The notes under the pieces were generated by a model that saw only the letters and a list, made by a program, of their open reading frames with translations, was not told where the DNA came from and did not search any database. The position numbers were made by a program, and so were the translations under genes. From positions 1-64,000 of the forward strand of contig NZ_CADIKI010000020.1 in assembly GCF_902859935.1 (NCBI RefSeq): a stretch of DNA of 64,000 bases, in the 5' to 3' direction. Below are positions 8,607 to 16,207 of this stretch, piece after piece; within the stretch, counting starts at the first letter, position 1, and each line of letters begins with the position of its first letter. The stretch comes from Paraburkholderia fynbosensis (GTDB taxonomy: Bacteria > Pseudomonadota > Gammaproteobacteria > Burkholderiales > Burkholderiaceae).

Positions 8607-10088
8607 TCAGTACTTGCGGATGAACGGATCCGGCATATCGAGATCGGTCGAGATCCATACGCTCTTCGTTTCCAGATATTCCTTCACCGCGTCGATGCCC
8701 CCTTCACGGCCGATGCCGCTGTCCTTGAAGCCGCCAAACGGCGTCGTATAGCTCGTCGACCGATAGTTGTTTATCCACACCGTACCGGCGCGAAGCTTTT
8801 CGCTCATCAGCATGGCGCGCTTCAGGCTTTGCGTCCAGACGCCGGCCGCAAGGCCAAAGCGGATATCGTTGCCAATTCGCAGCGCATCTTCCTCGTCCTT
8901 GAACTTCATAACCGCGAGCACGGGACCGAACACTTCCTCCTGGGCAATGCGCATGGAGTTATCCACGTCGACGAAAATCGTCGGCTCGATAATTTGCCCG
9001 CAACCATATTCCGGTCCCTGTGGCGCACGCCCTCCAGCGATGCAGCGCGCACCTTCTTCCTTGGCGATGTTGATGTAACGCATCACCTTTTCGAACTGTG
9101 GACGCGTGGCAACTGGACCGACCTGGATACCTGGTTTGGACGGATCGCCGACCTTCGCGTTGCGCGTGATCGTCAACAGTCGCTCGACAAACTCATCGTG
9201 GATGCTCTCCTGAAGCAACAGACGGGAACCGGCCATGCAGGTTTGGCCGCCGGCGGAGAAGATGCCAGTGATCACGCCGTTAGCTGCTTTTGCGAGATCG
9301 GCGTCGTCGAAGACGATATTCGGCGATTTGCCGCCCAGTTCCAGCGACACCCGCTTGAAGTGCTTGGCGCCGAGTTCGTTGACCTTGCGGCCGCCCTCGT
9401 CGCCGCCGGTAAAGGCAATGCGCGGCACCAGCGGATGCGTGACCAGCGGTTCGCCCGCTTCCTGGCCGAACCCGGTGATTACGTTGAACACGCCTGGGGG
9501 GAACCCCGCTTCGACGAACAGGCGGGCGAGTTCGAGGAGCGATACCGACGTAAATTCCGAAGGCTTGGCAACAACGGTGTTCCCCGCCGCTAGCGCCGGC
9601 GCGAGCTTCCATGCCGTCAGTAGCAACGATGAGTTCCATGGCGTGATGGTGCCGACCACACCGATCGGCTCGTAGCGCGTGTAGTTAAACACCTTGGGCT
9701 TGTCCATTGGGATAACCGCGCTCTGGATCTTGTCCGCGAGACCGCCATAGTAGTAGAAATACTTTGCGACGTACCGCACCTGCCCCGCCACCTCGCTTTG
9801 CAACTTGCCGTTGTCACGGCTTTCGACTTCGGTTAGGCGTTGCGCGTTTGCATCGATCAATGCGCCCAAGCGATGCAGCAGCATGCCCCGGTCGCTCGCC
9901 GACATGCTTCCCCACGGACCGCGCATTGCTGCGTCGGCCGCACGCACCGCGGCGTCGACATCTTCGGCATTCGCCTGAGGAATCAGTGCCCACGGTTCGC
10001 CTGAAAACGGATCGAGGCTCTCGAACCATTTGCCCGAACGCGGTTCGACAAAATCGTTGTTGATGAACAGCCCGTATTTCTCGCTCAT
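8607..10088 (-). CDS. NAD(P)-dependent aldehyde dehydrogenase
   Basis: A 493-residue member of the classical aldehyde dehydrogenase superfamily. Seen: the cofactor-loop motif TPWNSSLLL near residue 155, the general-base glutamate in LELGGKSPN near residue 258, the nucleophile cysteine in GGQTCMAGSR near residue 292, and the ending TPFGGFKDSGIGREGG. The start at 10088 is supported by AAAGGA upstream and by the normal family N-terminus; the open frame to 10229 is an extension. It is the first gene of the liv-etf operon, divergent from a LysR gene 397 bases away, and is probably under its control. Confidence 0.9.
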   Translation of the reverse strand: MSEKYGLFINNDFVEPRSGKWFESLDPFSGEPWALIPQANAEDVDAAVRAADAAMRGPWGSMSASDRGMLLHRLGALIDANAQRLTEVESRDNGKLQSEVAGQVRYVAKYFYYYGGLADKIQSAVIPMDKPKVFNYTRYEPIGVVGTITPWNSSLLLTAWKLAPALAAGNTVVAKPSEFTSVSLLELARLFVEAGFPPGVFNVITGFGQEAGEPLVTHPLVPRIAFTGGDEGGRKVNELGAKHFKRVSLELGGKSPNIVFDDADLAKAANGVITGIFSAGGQTCMAGSRLLLQESIHDEFVERLLTITRNAKVGDPSKPGIQVGPVATRPQFEKVMRYINIAKEEGARCIAGGRAPQGPEYGCGQIIEPTIFVDVDNSMRIAQEEVFGPVLAVMKFKDEEDALRIGNDIRFGLAAGVWTQSLKRAMLMSEKLRAGTVWINNYRSTSYTTPFGGFKDSGIGREGGIDAVKEYLETKSVWISTDLDMPDPFIRKY

Positions 10089-10485
10089 TTCACGTCCTTT
10101 CGCTTTTGAAATCCTCAGCCTTGGCAAATCGCGCATCTCAGCTTTGCACCGTTTCCGTGGCTTCAGTGGTTGCTCCGGTGACGTCATCCTGACAACCCGA
10201 TGGATCATCTTCAAACGAAAAATCGTCACAATTTAGTGACTGTTGCTCATGTACCGTTGGCGGTCCAAACGCTGCAAGCCTTGCGGCGCGGATGTTTGAC
10301 GGCACCCCAACACCGTCATGGGACAGTCTCGGACGAGTGAGTTTCCGCATTGGCACCAGGGTTTATGCCGATCGATGAGTGCGATGCAGTCGTTGCTCTC
10401 AGGCGCTGTGTTGTGCATTCCATACGTGTAAAGTAACGCCTGTCGTCAGCCGATCGATCAAAAATAGTTGGAGGTGGAGACAGGA
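10089..10485. promoter_or_regulatory. Divergent control region between aldehyde dehydrogenase operon and lysR
   Basis: A 397-base spacer with no convincing gene. It separates the nine-gene minus-strand operon from the plus-strand LysR gene, the standard arrangement in which the LysR protein binds the shared region. The lysR start has a purine-rich ribosome site (GGAGGTGGAGACAGGA) just upstream. I could not single out one T-N11-A operator with confidence. Confidence 0.5.
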
Positions 10486-11436
10486 ATGCGCAGGAAGATA
10501 CCGACCTTGGGCGCACTGATCGCGTTTGAAGCGGCCGCGCGGCATGAGAGCTTTTCGCGCGCGGCGTCCGAACTCGCTCTTACGGAGGGCGCAATTAGCC
10601 GCCAGATATCGCAGCTGGAAGACTATCTCGGCTTGCCGCTGTTCAACCGCGTGAAAAAACGCCTTACGCTAACGGCGACAGGACGTACCTATGCGACGAA
10701 AGTACGTGAAGATTTAAGCCGGATAGAGCGCAATACGATAGCGGCAATGATCCCGCAGGATGTCAACAAAGTCGTCGAGCTTGCGGTGATGCCGACGTTC
10801 AGCGCGAAGTGGCTAATTCCTCGCCTCGGCGAATTTCAACAGATCCATCCCGACATCACCGTCAATCTGAACGAGAGACCACATCCTTTCCTGTTCGGCG
10901 ATTCGCACCTCGATGCAGCGGTTCACTTCGAACATCCCTCCTGGGCGGGCACCGTGCAGGTTCACCTGTTCGAAGAGGAGCTGGTGCCGGTGTGCGCACC
11001 AACGCTCAAAAATATCGAGCAATGCGAGAAAGCCGTAGATCTCGCCAGCTTCACACTGCTCCATAAGACCTCTCGCGAAGAGGCGTGGCCTCGCTGGTTC
11101 GAGGCTGCGAACGCGAGACGTGATTTCGATTTTTTGCGCGGCCCCCGCTATGACCTGTTCTCGATGCTGATTGCTGGAGCGTTGAGTGGAGTCGGAGTGG
11201 CACTAGTCCCGCGCTTATATGTCCAACAGGAGATCGCGGACGGGCGGTTGATCATTCCCGTCGACAAGTCGATCCGAGGTCTGAAACGCTACTGCCTCGT
11301 CTATCCGGAGCACAAGGAAATGTCGCCTTCGTTGCGGTTGTTAGCCGACTATCTGCTCGAATGCGCGGCGCAAGCACGCGACGCGTCGTGCGCGATGTCG
11401 CTTGACACAGAAAGCGAAAATGTATCAGGGAAGTGA
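10486..11436 (+). CDS. LysR-family transcriptional regulator (GcvA-like)
   Basis: A 316-residue regulator. The winged helix-turn-helix occupies about residues 1-65, with LGALIAFEAAARHESFSRAASELALTEGAISRQI-type sequence (A-A-x-E-L-x-L-T/S-x-x-A-I-S-x-Q-I). The residue pattern LEDYLGLPLFNR completes the domain. The rest is the two-lobe effector domain. It resembles the GcvA/AmpR branch. An alternative start is a TTG at 10468; the ATG at 10486 has the better ribosome site. It is transcribed away from the aldehyde dehydrogenase-liv-etf operon, its most likely target. Confidence 0.88.
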   Translation: MRRKIPTLGALIAFEAAARHESFSRAASELALTEGAISRQISQLEDYLGLPLFNRVKKRLTLTATGRTYATKVREDLSRIERNTIAAMIPQDVNKVVELAVMPTFSAKWLIPRLGEFQQIHPDITVNLNERPHPFLFGDSHLDAAVHFEHPSWAGTVQVHLFEEELVPVCAPTLKNIEQCEKAVDLASFTLLHKTSREEAWPRWFEAANARRDFDFLRGPRYDLFSMLIAGALSGVGVALVPRLYVQQEIADGRLIIPVDKSIRGLKRYCLVYPEHKEMSPSLRLLADYLLECAAQARDASCAMSLDTESENVSGK

Positions 11437-11780
11437 AAAAAGGGGCTGCCGCAAACGCTGAACAAATCTGGATGCGGCTGAAGTCAACCGCCCGGAACAT
11501 TAGGGTGTTGTCCTCGGCCGGCGCGCGGAGCGCCGCTGTGCGTCGGTGACGACGCCGGTTTTGTCTCGATCGTCGAGCGGCCGTCGACCCACTTCGGCCC
11601 TCCAGCTTTCCCGAAAGCGGTCACACGTAAGCAAAAATCGACGATGCCGCCCGAGCCATGCCGCTGCTGTACGTCGCTACCGCGCAAGCTTATTCCGAAC
11701 TTCAAGCGCGTTCACAGCACGCGTCGGAAACGACGAAGGCACTTCCGGTGCCTTCGTCGTGCGAGGTGCCAGAGGCTCGT
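11437..11780. other. Convergent intergenic region between lysR and the oxidoreductase gene
   Basis: A 344-base spacer between convergent genes. No gene is supported. Its clear structure is the hairpin at 11730-11760, listed separately. Confidence 0.6.
11730..11760 (-). terminator. Perfect 13-bp hairpin after the quinone-oxidoreductase-like gene
   Basis: Arms 11730-11742 (ACGACGAAGGCAC) and 11748-11760 pair perfectly around a 5-base loop. It lies 20 bases beyond the stop of the minus-strand oxidoreductase and between convergent genes. On the minus strand only a short TTT follows the stem, so it may be a weak intrinsic terminator or an mRNA 3'-end stabiliser. Confidence 0.55.
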
Positions 11781-12773
11781 TCAGTTCACCGTGACAACGA
11801 TCTTCCCAACTTGCTCATTCGATTCAAGGAAGCGCGTTGCATCCTGGATTCGATCGAAGTCGAATGTCCGGGAGATCAAAGGCGAAAGAGCGCCGGATTC
11901 GAGACCCTCGTTGATAAACGCCTTGGCGCGCTCCAGCAGTTCGTCGTTGCTCGTGACCTCGATGTAGAGATAGCCCTTGAAGGTCAGACACTTGCCGAGC
12001 AAAGCGAACTGCGGAAACACCCCCTCGTCGGTGCTCAACGCGCCGTACTCGAGGAGGATGCCACCGAACGACATACACTCCGCAAGTTGAGCGATTCCCG
12101 GGCCGCCGATTGGATCGAACACGACGCGCGCTCCCTTCCCATTCGTGATTTCCTTCACTCGGGCCGCCAGGTCCTCCTCAATCGTGGCAATCACGTGGTG
12201 AGCCCCGGCATCCTGAAGCGGCTGCGCCTTCGCGCTGGTGCGGGTCGTTGCAATAACGGTTGCACCGACGCGCCGTGCGATCTGGATCGCAGCGATGCCA
12301 ACGCTGCTCGATGCCGCTGACACGATCACGAAATCGTCGGCGCCCAGTTTCCCTTGCGCAACCAGCGCACCCCACGCCGTAACGTACTGCATCCACGATG
12401 CAGCGGCCTGTTCGAAGCTTAGCCGCGCAGGATGTTTCACAACATACTTGGCCGGAATGTTGATCACTTCCCCGTAAGTTGGCCAACGCGACATGTCCAG
12501 GGTCGGAATGACGCTCACGGCATCGTTTTCGGAAAAATCAGTAACGGTTGCACCCAGCGTCTTCACGGTGCCCGCGGCCTCGTAGCCGAGCTGGGACGGA
12601 AATACTGCTTCTTGAAGATATCGGCCGGAGCGAAACATGACCTCGGCACGGTTGAGCCCAATGGCCCTGACGGTAATTTGAACTTCGTCTACAGCGGGTG
12701 CGGGAACGTCCACGTCTTCAATGCGCAGGACGTTCGCATCGCCATATTCATGGAAACGGACAACTCGGGTCAT
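11781..12773 (-). CDS. Zinc-independent MDR alcohol dehydrogenase/quinone oxidoreductase-like protein
   Basis: A 330-residue medium-chain reductase. It starts MTRVVRFHEYGDANVLRIEDV, the quinone-oxidoreductase-type N-terminus. The NADPH-binding region near residue 150 reads VSAASSSVGIAAIQIARRVGA (the AxGxxG-like motif has serines in place of some glycines). Catalytic zinc ligands of alcohol dehydrogenases are absent. The ATG at 12773 has AAGGAG seven bases upstream. Members reduce quinones or activated alkenes with NADPH. An HxlR-family relic lies directly upstream on the other strand, suggesting former redox- or electrophile-responsive control. Confidence 0.85.
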   Translation of the reverse strand: MTRVVRFHEYGDANVLRIEDVDVPAPAVDEVQITVRAIGLNRAEVMFRSGRYLQEAVFPSQLGYEAAGTVKTLGATVTDFSENDAVSVIPTLDMSRWPTYGEVINIPAKYVVKHPARLSFEQAAASWMQYVTAWGALVAQGKLGADDFVIVSAASSSVGIAAIQIARRVGATVIATTRTSAKAQPLQDAGAHHVIATIEEDLAARVKEITNGKGARVVFDPIGGPGIAQLAECMSFGGILLEYGALSTDEGVFPQFALLGKCLTFKGYLYIEVTSNDELLERAKAFINEGLESGALSPLISRTFDFDRIQDATRFLESNEQVGKIVVTVN

Positions 12774-12850
12774 AACCAACTCCTTGTGGGGTGAACTCAG
12801 CCTGGATCGCTGGGCATTCACTCCATTGTTTTGCGACGCGCCCGGAACCG

Positions 12851-13030
12851 CAATACTTCTATTTGCTAACGAAAGGCACCATGAGGTTCAATGAGTTAAA
12901 AAGGCACTTGCCCGGCTGCACACCCCGCTTACCTGTGAAGCAACTGCGTGAGCTCGAGGAAGATGCCTTCATTACGCGCACCGTCTATACTGTCGTGCCT
13001 CCCAAGGTCGAATACGCTTTAACGGGATGA
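12851..13030 (+). pseudogene. HxlR-family regulator relic
   Basis: About 60 residues ending in a stop at 13028-13030 resemble the middle of HxlR proteins: KGTMRFNELKRHLPG, then KQLRELEEDAF and VVPPKVEYALTG, matching the family pattern RFxELxRxxPGIS...LxxLExDGLVxRxxYxxxPPxVEYxLT. The normal N-terminal WTLLILRxL segment is damaged and the C-terminal helix is lost after LTG. The intact homologue at 19770-20177 is a useful comparison. It is probably the remnant of the divergent regulator of the oxidoreductase gene. Confidence 0.65.
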
Positions 13031-13455
13031 GGGATGCACGATCGGCGCCATACTCTTGCAACTCAACGAATGAGGAGTGGGTTGGCTTGAACGGCGTGGT
13101 TTGCGACAGAAGACTGTCAAAGCGGATTGAACGAACAGAGCTCGTCCAATGCGCCCTCTGCGCCCCATACGAGCTCGGGCGCGCGCGTCCGACTGTGCAC
13201 GAATCAGCCGTCAGCAATGAGCGACCGGTTTTGGGCGAACTCGGTCAGCGCGTTCGAGCGACCACGCGAGTTCGTTCGCAACTTTTTCTTTCATTTGCAC
13301 GATCTGCGCGCCCTTCCACTTTTCACAACACACGGAAACCGCGAACCCGACAAAAAAATTGAAAAAGCCGGGCGCAATGAGATCGCAAGTTTTCACGAAC
13401 CGTGGCAGCGGAGAGAAGAGCTGAGCGTCGGCGACGGGCTCACGCTTGCGCACTG
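13031..13455. other. Intergenic region without a supported gene
   Basis: 425 bases between the HxlR relic and the end of tetR. Several short frames are open here but none has family-like composition or a ribosome site. An AG-rich/A-tract stretch is visible near 13350. I see no IS ends or RNA gene. Confidence 0.5.
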
Positions 13456-14094
13456 CTAGGCCTTCCCGGTTTGATGAGTGGTTCGATCTGGAGCGGGTAT
13501 GAACTGCATCGCGTCCGCCACCACTGCCTCAAGCATGGCACGCGTAGCGCCGTCGCGTGCCTGAACGTGCAGACCTTGCAGTACAGTCATCACGAACCGT
13601 GCGAGCCGCTCGGCGTCCGTGCCCAATGGCAAATCGTGGCCCTTGACCCCGCGCTCGATGCGCCGTCGAACGCCCGCCTGCGCGTCGATCCGGCGTTGCC
13701 GCAAATCCTCCTCAACGATACTTGACCCCGCGGCACAATTCGCCGCTGCACCTGTCAGAAAGCAGCCGCGTGGATGTTCACTCGACGTATAGATCCTCAC
13801 GGCCTCGAGCAGCATTCGCTCAAGCGCTTCCCGCAAGGTGATTGAGTCGTGGAGAAATCGATAGATCCTCGCCGAGTACTGTTGGGTCCAGTAATCCGAA
13901 GCTGCGCGGAATAACGTTTCCTTGTTGCCAAACGCCGCATACACGCTAGGCGCAGTCAGGCCAGTTGCATTCAGCACGTCGGCCATCGACGTTGCTTCAT
14001 AACCGTGCTGCCAGAACAGGTTGGTGACCGCCTGCAGGACAGCGTCCTGATCAAAGCGACGACGAGCCGGACGGCTGGGTTTAATCTTATCCAT
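13456..14094 (-). CDS. TetR-family transcriptional regulator
   Basis: A 212-residue regulator. The N-terminal helix-turn-helix reads VTNLFWQHGYEATSMADVLNATGLTAPSVYAAFGNKETLF (residues about 23-62), the canonical TetR DNA-binding domain; the C-terminal domain matches the TetR_C subgroup with a conserved GCFLTGAA motif. The ATG at 14094 is preferred over 14103 because a palindromic half-site overlaps the upstream ATG. It is divergent from the epoxide hydrolase gene, which it probably represses. Confidence 0.88.
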   Translation of the reverse strand: MDKIKPSRPARRRFDQDAVLQAVTNLFWQHGYEATSMADVLNATGLTAPSVYAAFGNKETLFRAASDYWTQQYSARIYRFLHDSITLREALERMLLEAVRIYTSSEHPRGCFLTGAAANCAAGSSIVEEDLRQRRIDAQAGVRRRIERGVKGHDLPLGTDAERLARFVMTVLQGLHVQARDGATRAMLEAVVADAMQFIPAPDRTTHQTGKA

Positions 14095-14096
14095 AG

Positions 14097-14107
14097 CGAT
14101 CATTATA
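14097..14107. promoter_or_regulatory. Candidate TetR half-site at tetR start
   Basis: CGATCATTATA here is the exact complement of the first 11 bases of the palindrome at 14251-14266. The site lies directly upstream of the preferred tetR start and would suit autoregulation. The match is seen in sequence; its role is inferred. Confidence 0.45.
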
Positions 14108-14250
14108 CGACTTAGGTCATGTCAAGAGGGTCCGATGTAGCGTTGGGCGTCGCGGAATATCGTTCTTTTAAAGCAAAAATGAGCCGAAGACCATTAGTTT
14201 TTCTCGGTGAATCGATAAGAAACAAGAATCGTCAGCTTTTAACGTTTTTC

Positions 14251-14266
14251 TATAATGATCGTTATA
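14251..14266. promoter_or_regulatory. Candidate TetR operator upstream of epoxide hydrolase
   Basis: TATAATGATCGTTATA is a 16-base near-perfect palindrome (one mismatched pair) located 66 bases upstream of the epoxide hydrolase start. It shares 11 bases with the element at the tetR start. Two copies in one 230-base divergent region fit a TetR-type operator pair. Confidence 0.55.
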
Positions 14267-14331
14267 GCTAATTCAAACCGGTCAACGGGGACTTCGAACT
14301 GGCTATCCGATCAACGAACATCACCAACGCT

Positions 14332-15615
14332 ATGACGACTACCGAACTTTCAATCAAGCGCCGCTCCTTTCTCAAGGCAGGCGCCGCCGCGGGTGCCGCG
14401 GCGCTTGCCAGCGCACTCACCGCTTCAACCCCGGCGCGCGCCGCGGTGCGCGGCATCGAATTACCCGCCGCAACAACCGAGCCGACGCCATTCCAGATTC
14501 ATGTGCCGCAGGCGCAACTCGACGACCTTCGCAGCCGTCTTGCCAACGTCATCTGGCCGAACAAAGAACCTGTCGATGACTGGTCGCAGGGGGTACCGCT
14601 CGCGAGCATGCGTGAACTGACGGACTATTGGCGCGATCACTACGATTGGCGCCGCGTCGAAAGCCGCCTTAACAGTCTGGGCCAGCATCGAATCGAGATC
14701 GACGGTCTCGGCATCCATTTTCTGCACATCCGATCGAAGCACGCGAATGCGCTGCCCCTCTTGATGACCCACGGCTGGCCCGGCTCAATCGTAGAGTTCA
14801 TGAAAGTCATCGATCCGCTGACCAACCCGACCGCCCATGGCGGGCGTGCCGAGGACGCGTTCCATCTCGTACTGCCGACTCTGCCGGGATACGGGTTCTC
14901 GGATAAACCGACCACCACCGGATGGGACGATGCGCGGGTCGCGCGCACGTGGAATACGCTGATGGTCAAACTGGGTTACCAACGCTACGTCGCGCAAGGA
15001 GGAGACTGGGGAGCGTGCGTGACGACCGCGCTGGGCCAGCAACAGCCGAAGGAACTCGCCGGCATCCACCTCAATTGGGCATTCGTATTTCCAAAGCAAA
15101 TACCCACGAGCGGCCTGCTGCCGGACGAAGAACAGGCAGTCCGCGACGTCGCGCAGTTCCGCGAAAAGGAAGGTAGCTACTACCACCAGCAGGCCACCAA
15201 ACCGCAAACCATTGGCTATGCGTTATCGGATTCGCCCGTTGGGCTCGCGGCATGGATTTACGAAAAATTCCACTCTTGGACGGACAGCGGTGGCAAGCCG
15301 GAACGTGTGCTGACTCGCGATGAGATGCTCGATGACATCACGCTCTATTGGTTGACCGATACCGCTGCCTCTTCTGCGCGGATGTACTGGGAGAATCAGG
15401 GAGATCTCTATGCTGCCGGCCAGGTCAATGTGCCCGCTGCGGTAAGCGTGTTTCCTCACGAAATCTTCCGTGCTCCGGAACGCTGGACGCGCGACACGTT
15501 CCCACAGCTCGTCTATTTCAACAAGGTCGAGAAAGGTGGCCATTTCGCAGCTTTCGAACAGCCTGAGATATTCGTTCGCGAGTTGCGTGACGGCTTCCGG
15601 AAGATGCGTGCCTGA
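14332..15615 (+). CDS. Tat-exported epoxide hydrolase (EHN/alpha-beta hydrolase)
   Basis: A 427-residue enzyme. Residues 10-15 (RRSFLK) start a twin-arginine signal that ends near ARA at residue 38. The epoxide-hydrolase N-terminal domain begins TPFQIHVPQAQLDDLRSRL. The alpha/beta hydrolase core has the oxyanion motif HGWPGS near residue 147, the nucleophile aspartate D225 in GGDWGA, and the catalytic histidine in GGHFAAFE near the C-terminus. It hydrolyses epoxides to diols via an alkyl-enzyme ester. Microsomal-type family members are usually cytoplasmic; export points to detoxification in the periplasm. Divergent from tetR. Confidence 0.9.
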   Translation: MTTTELSIKRRSFLKAGAAAGAAALASALTASTPARAAVRGIELPAATTEPTPFQIHVPQAQLDDLRSRLANVIWPNKEPVDDWSQGVPLASMRELTDYWRDHYDWRRVESRLNSLGQHRIEIDGLGIHFLHIRSKHANALPLLMTHGWPGSIVEFMKVIDPLTNPTAHGGRAEDAFHLVLPTLPGYGFSDKPTTTGWDDARVARTWNTLMVKLGYQRYVAQGGDWGACVTTALGQQQPKELAGIHLNWAFVFPKQIPTSGLLPDEEQAVRDVAQFREKEGSYYHQQATKPQTIGYALSDSPVGLAAWIYEKFHSWTDSGGKPERVLTRDEMLDDITLYWLTDTAASSARMYWENQGDLYAAGQVNVPAAVSVFPHEIFRAPERWTRDTFPQLVYFNKVEKGGHFAAFEQPEIFVRELRDGFRKMRA

Positions 15616-15796
15616 GCGCGAAATGCACGATTGCGCGCGTTACGGTGCCAGCGCTGGCCGATCAACGCAACGATCGATTAGCGCCGTTTATCAATTGCCG
15701 GCGCAGTTCGAATTGGGCGCCGTGACGCGTACTCCGTATATTGCAAAGCAAGGACGCACACTCCCGTTCGCGTCCATCCTTGATAGAGAGTTGAAC

Positions 15797-16123
15797 ATGA
15801 AATCGCTTATCCTCACGTTGGTCGCAGCGTCCTCATTGATCGCCTCGGCCACCTCGTTTGCCGGCGAGTCGGCACCCCTGACACGCGCGGAAGTTCGCGC
15901 TGAACTCGCGGATGCTCGCGCGGACGGTCACGTTGGTGTGGTCGATCGCTACGATCACATCGGCCCTTCGGTCGTGCAGTCGGAAAGCGCGAGCCGCGAG
16001 TCGATCGCCAATAGCGAGAAAGAAATCGACCGCAGTGGCTTTGGCGGCGTTCGTTCGCACAATGAAAGTGGAACGGCCGTGCGTCACCCCGCCCCCTTTG
16101 AACAAGTCTTCTTCGGCCACTGA
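15797..16123 (+). CDS. Small exported DUF4148-family protein
   Basis: A 108-residue protein with a signal peptide (MKSLILTLVAASSLIASATSFA). The mature part begins with LTRAEVRAELADARADG, the hallmark of DUF4148, a family of small periplasmic proteins abundant in Burkholderia and relatives; function unknown. The start at 15797 is fixed by the signal peptide; the open frame upstream to 15470 is the tail of the hydrolase region in another frame. Monocistronic, 181 bases after the epoxide hydrolase. Confidence 0.8.
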   Translation: MKSLILTLVAASSLIASATSFAGESAPLTRAEVRAELADARADGHVGVVDRYDHIGPSVVQSESASRESIANSEKEIDRSGFGGVRSHNESGTAVRHPAPFEQVFFGH

Positions 16124-16207
16124 GCGGGGCGACACAGAGGCGCCGTGGCGACGCCGCGTAGTCCGGCGATCGCCCCGCTTCTTAAACTGGGTGAACGCAA
16201 ACGCCGG

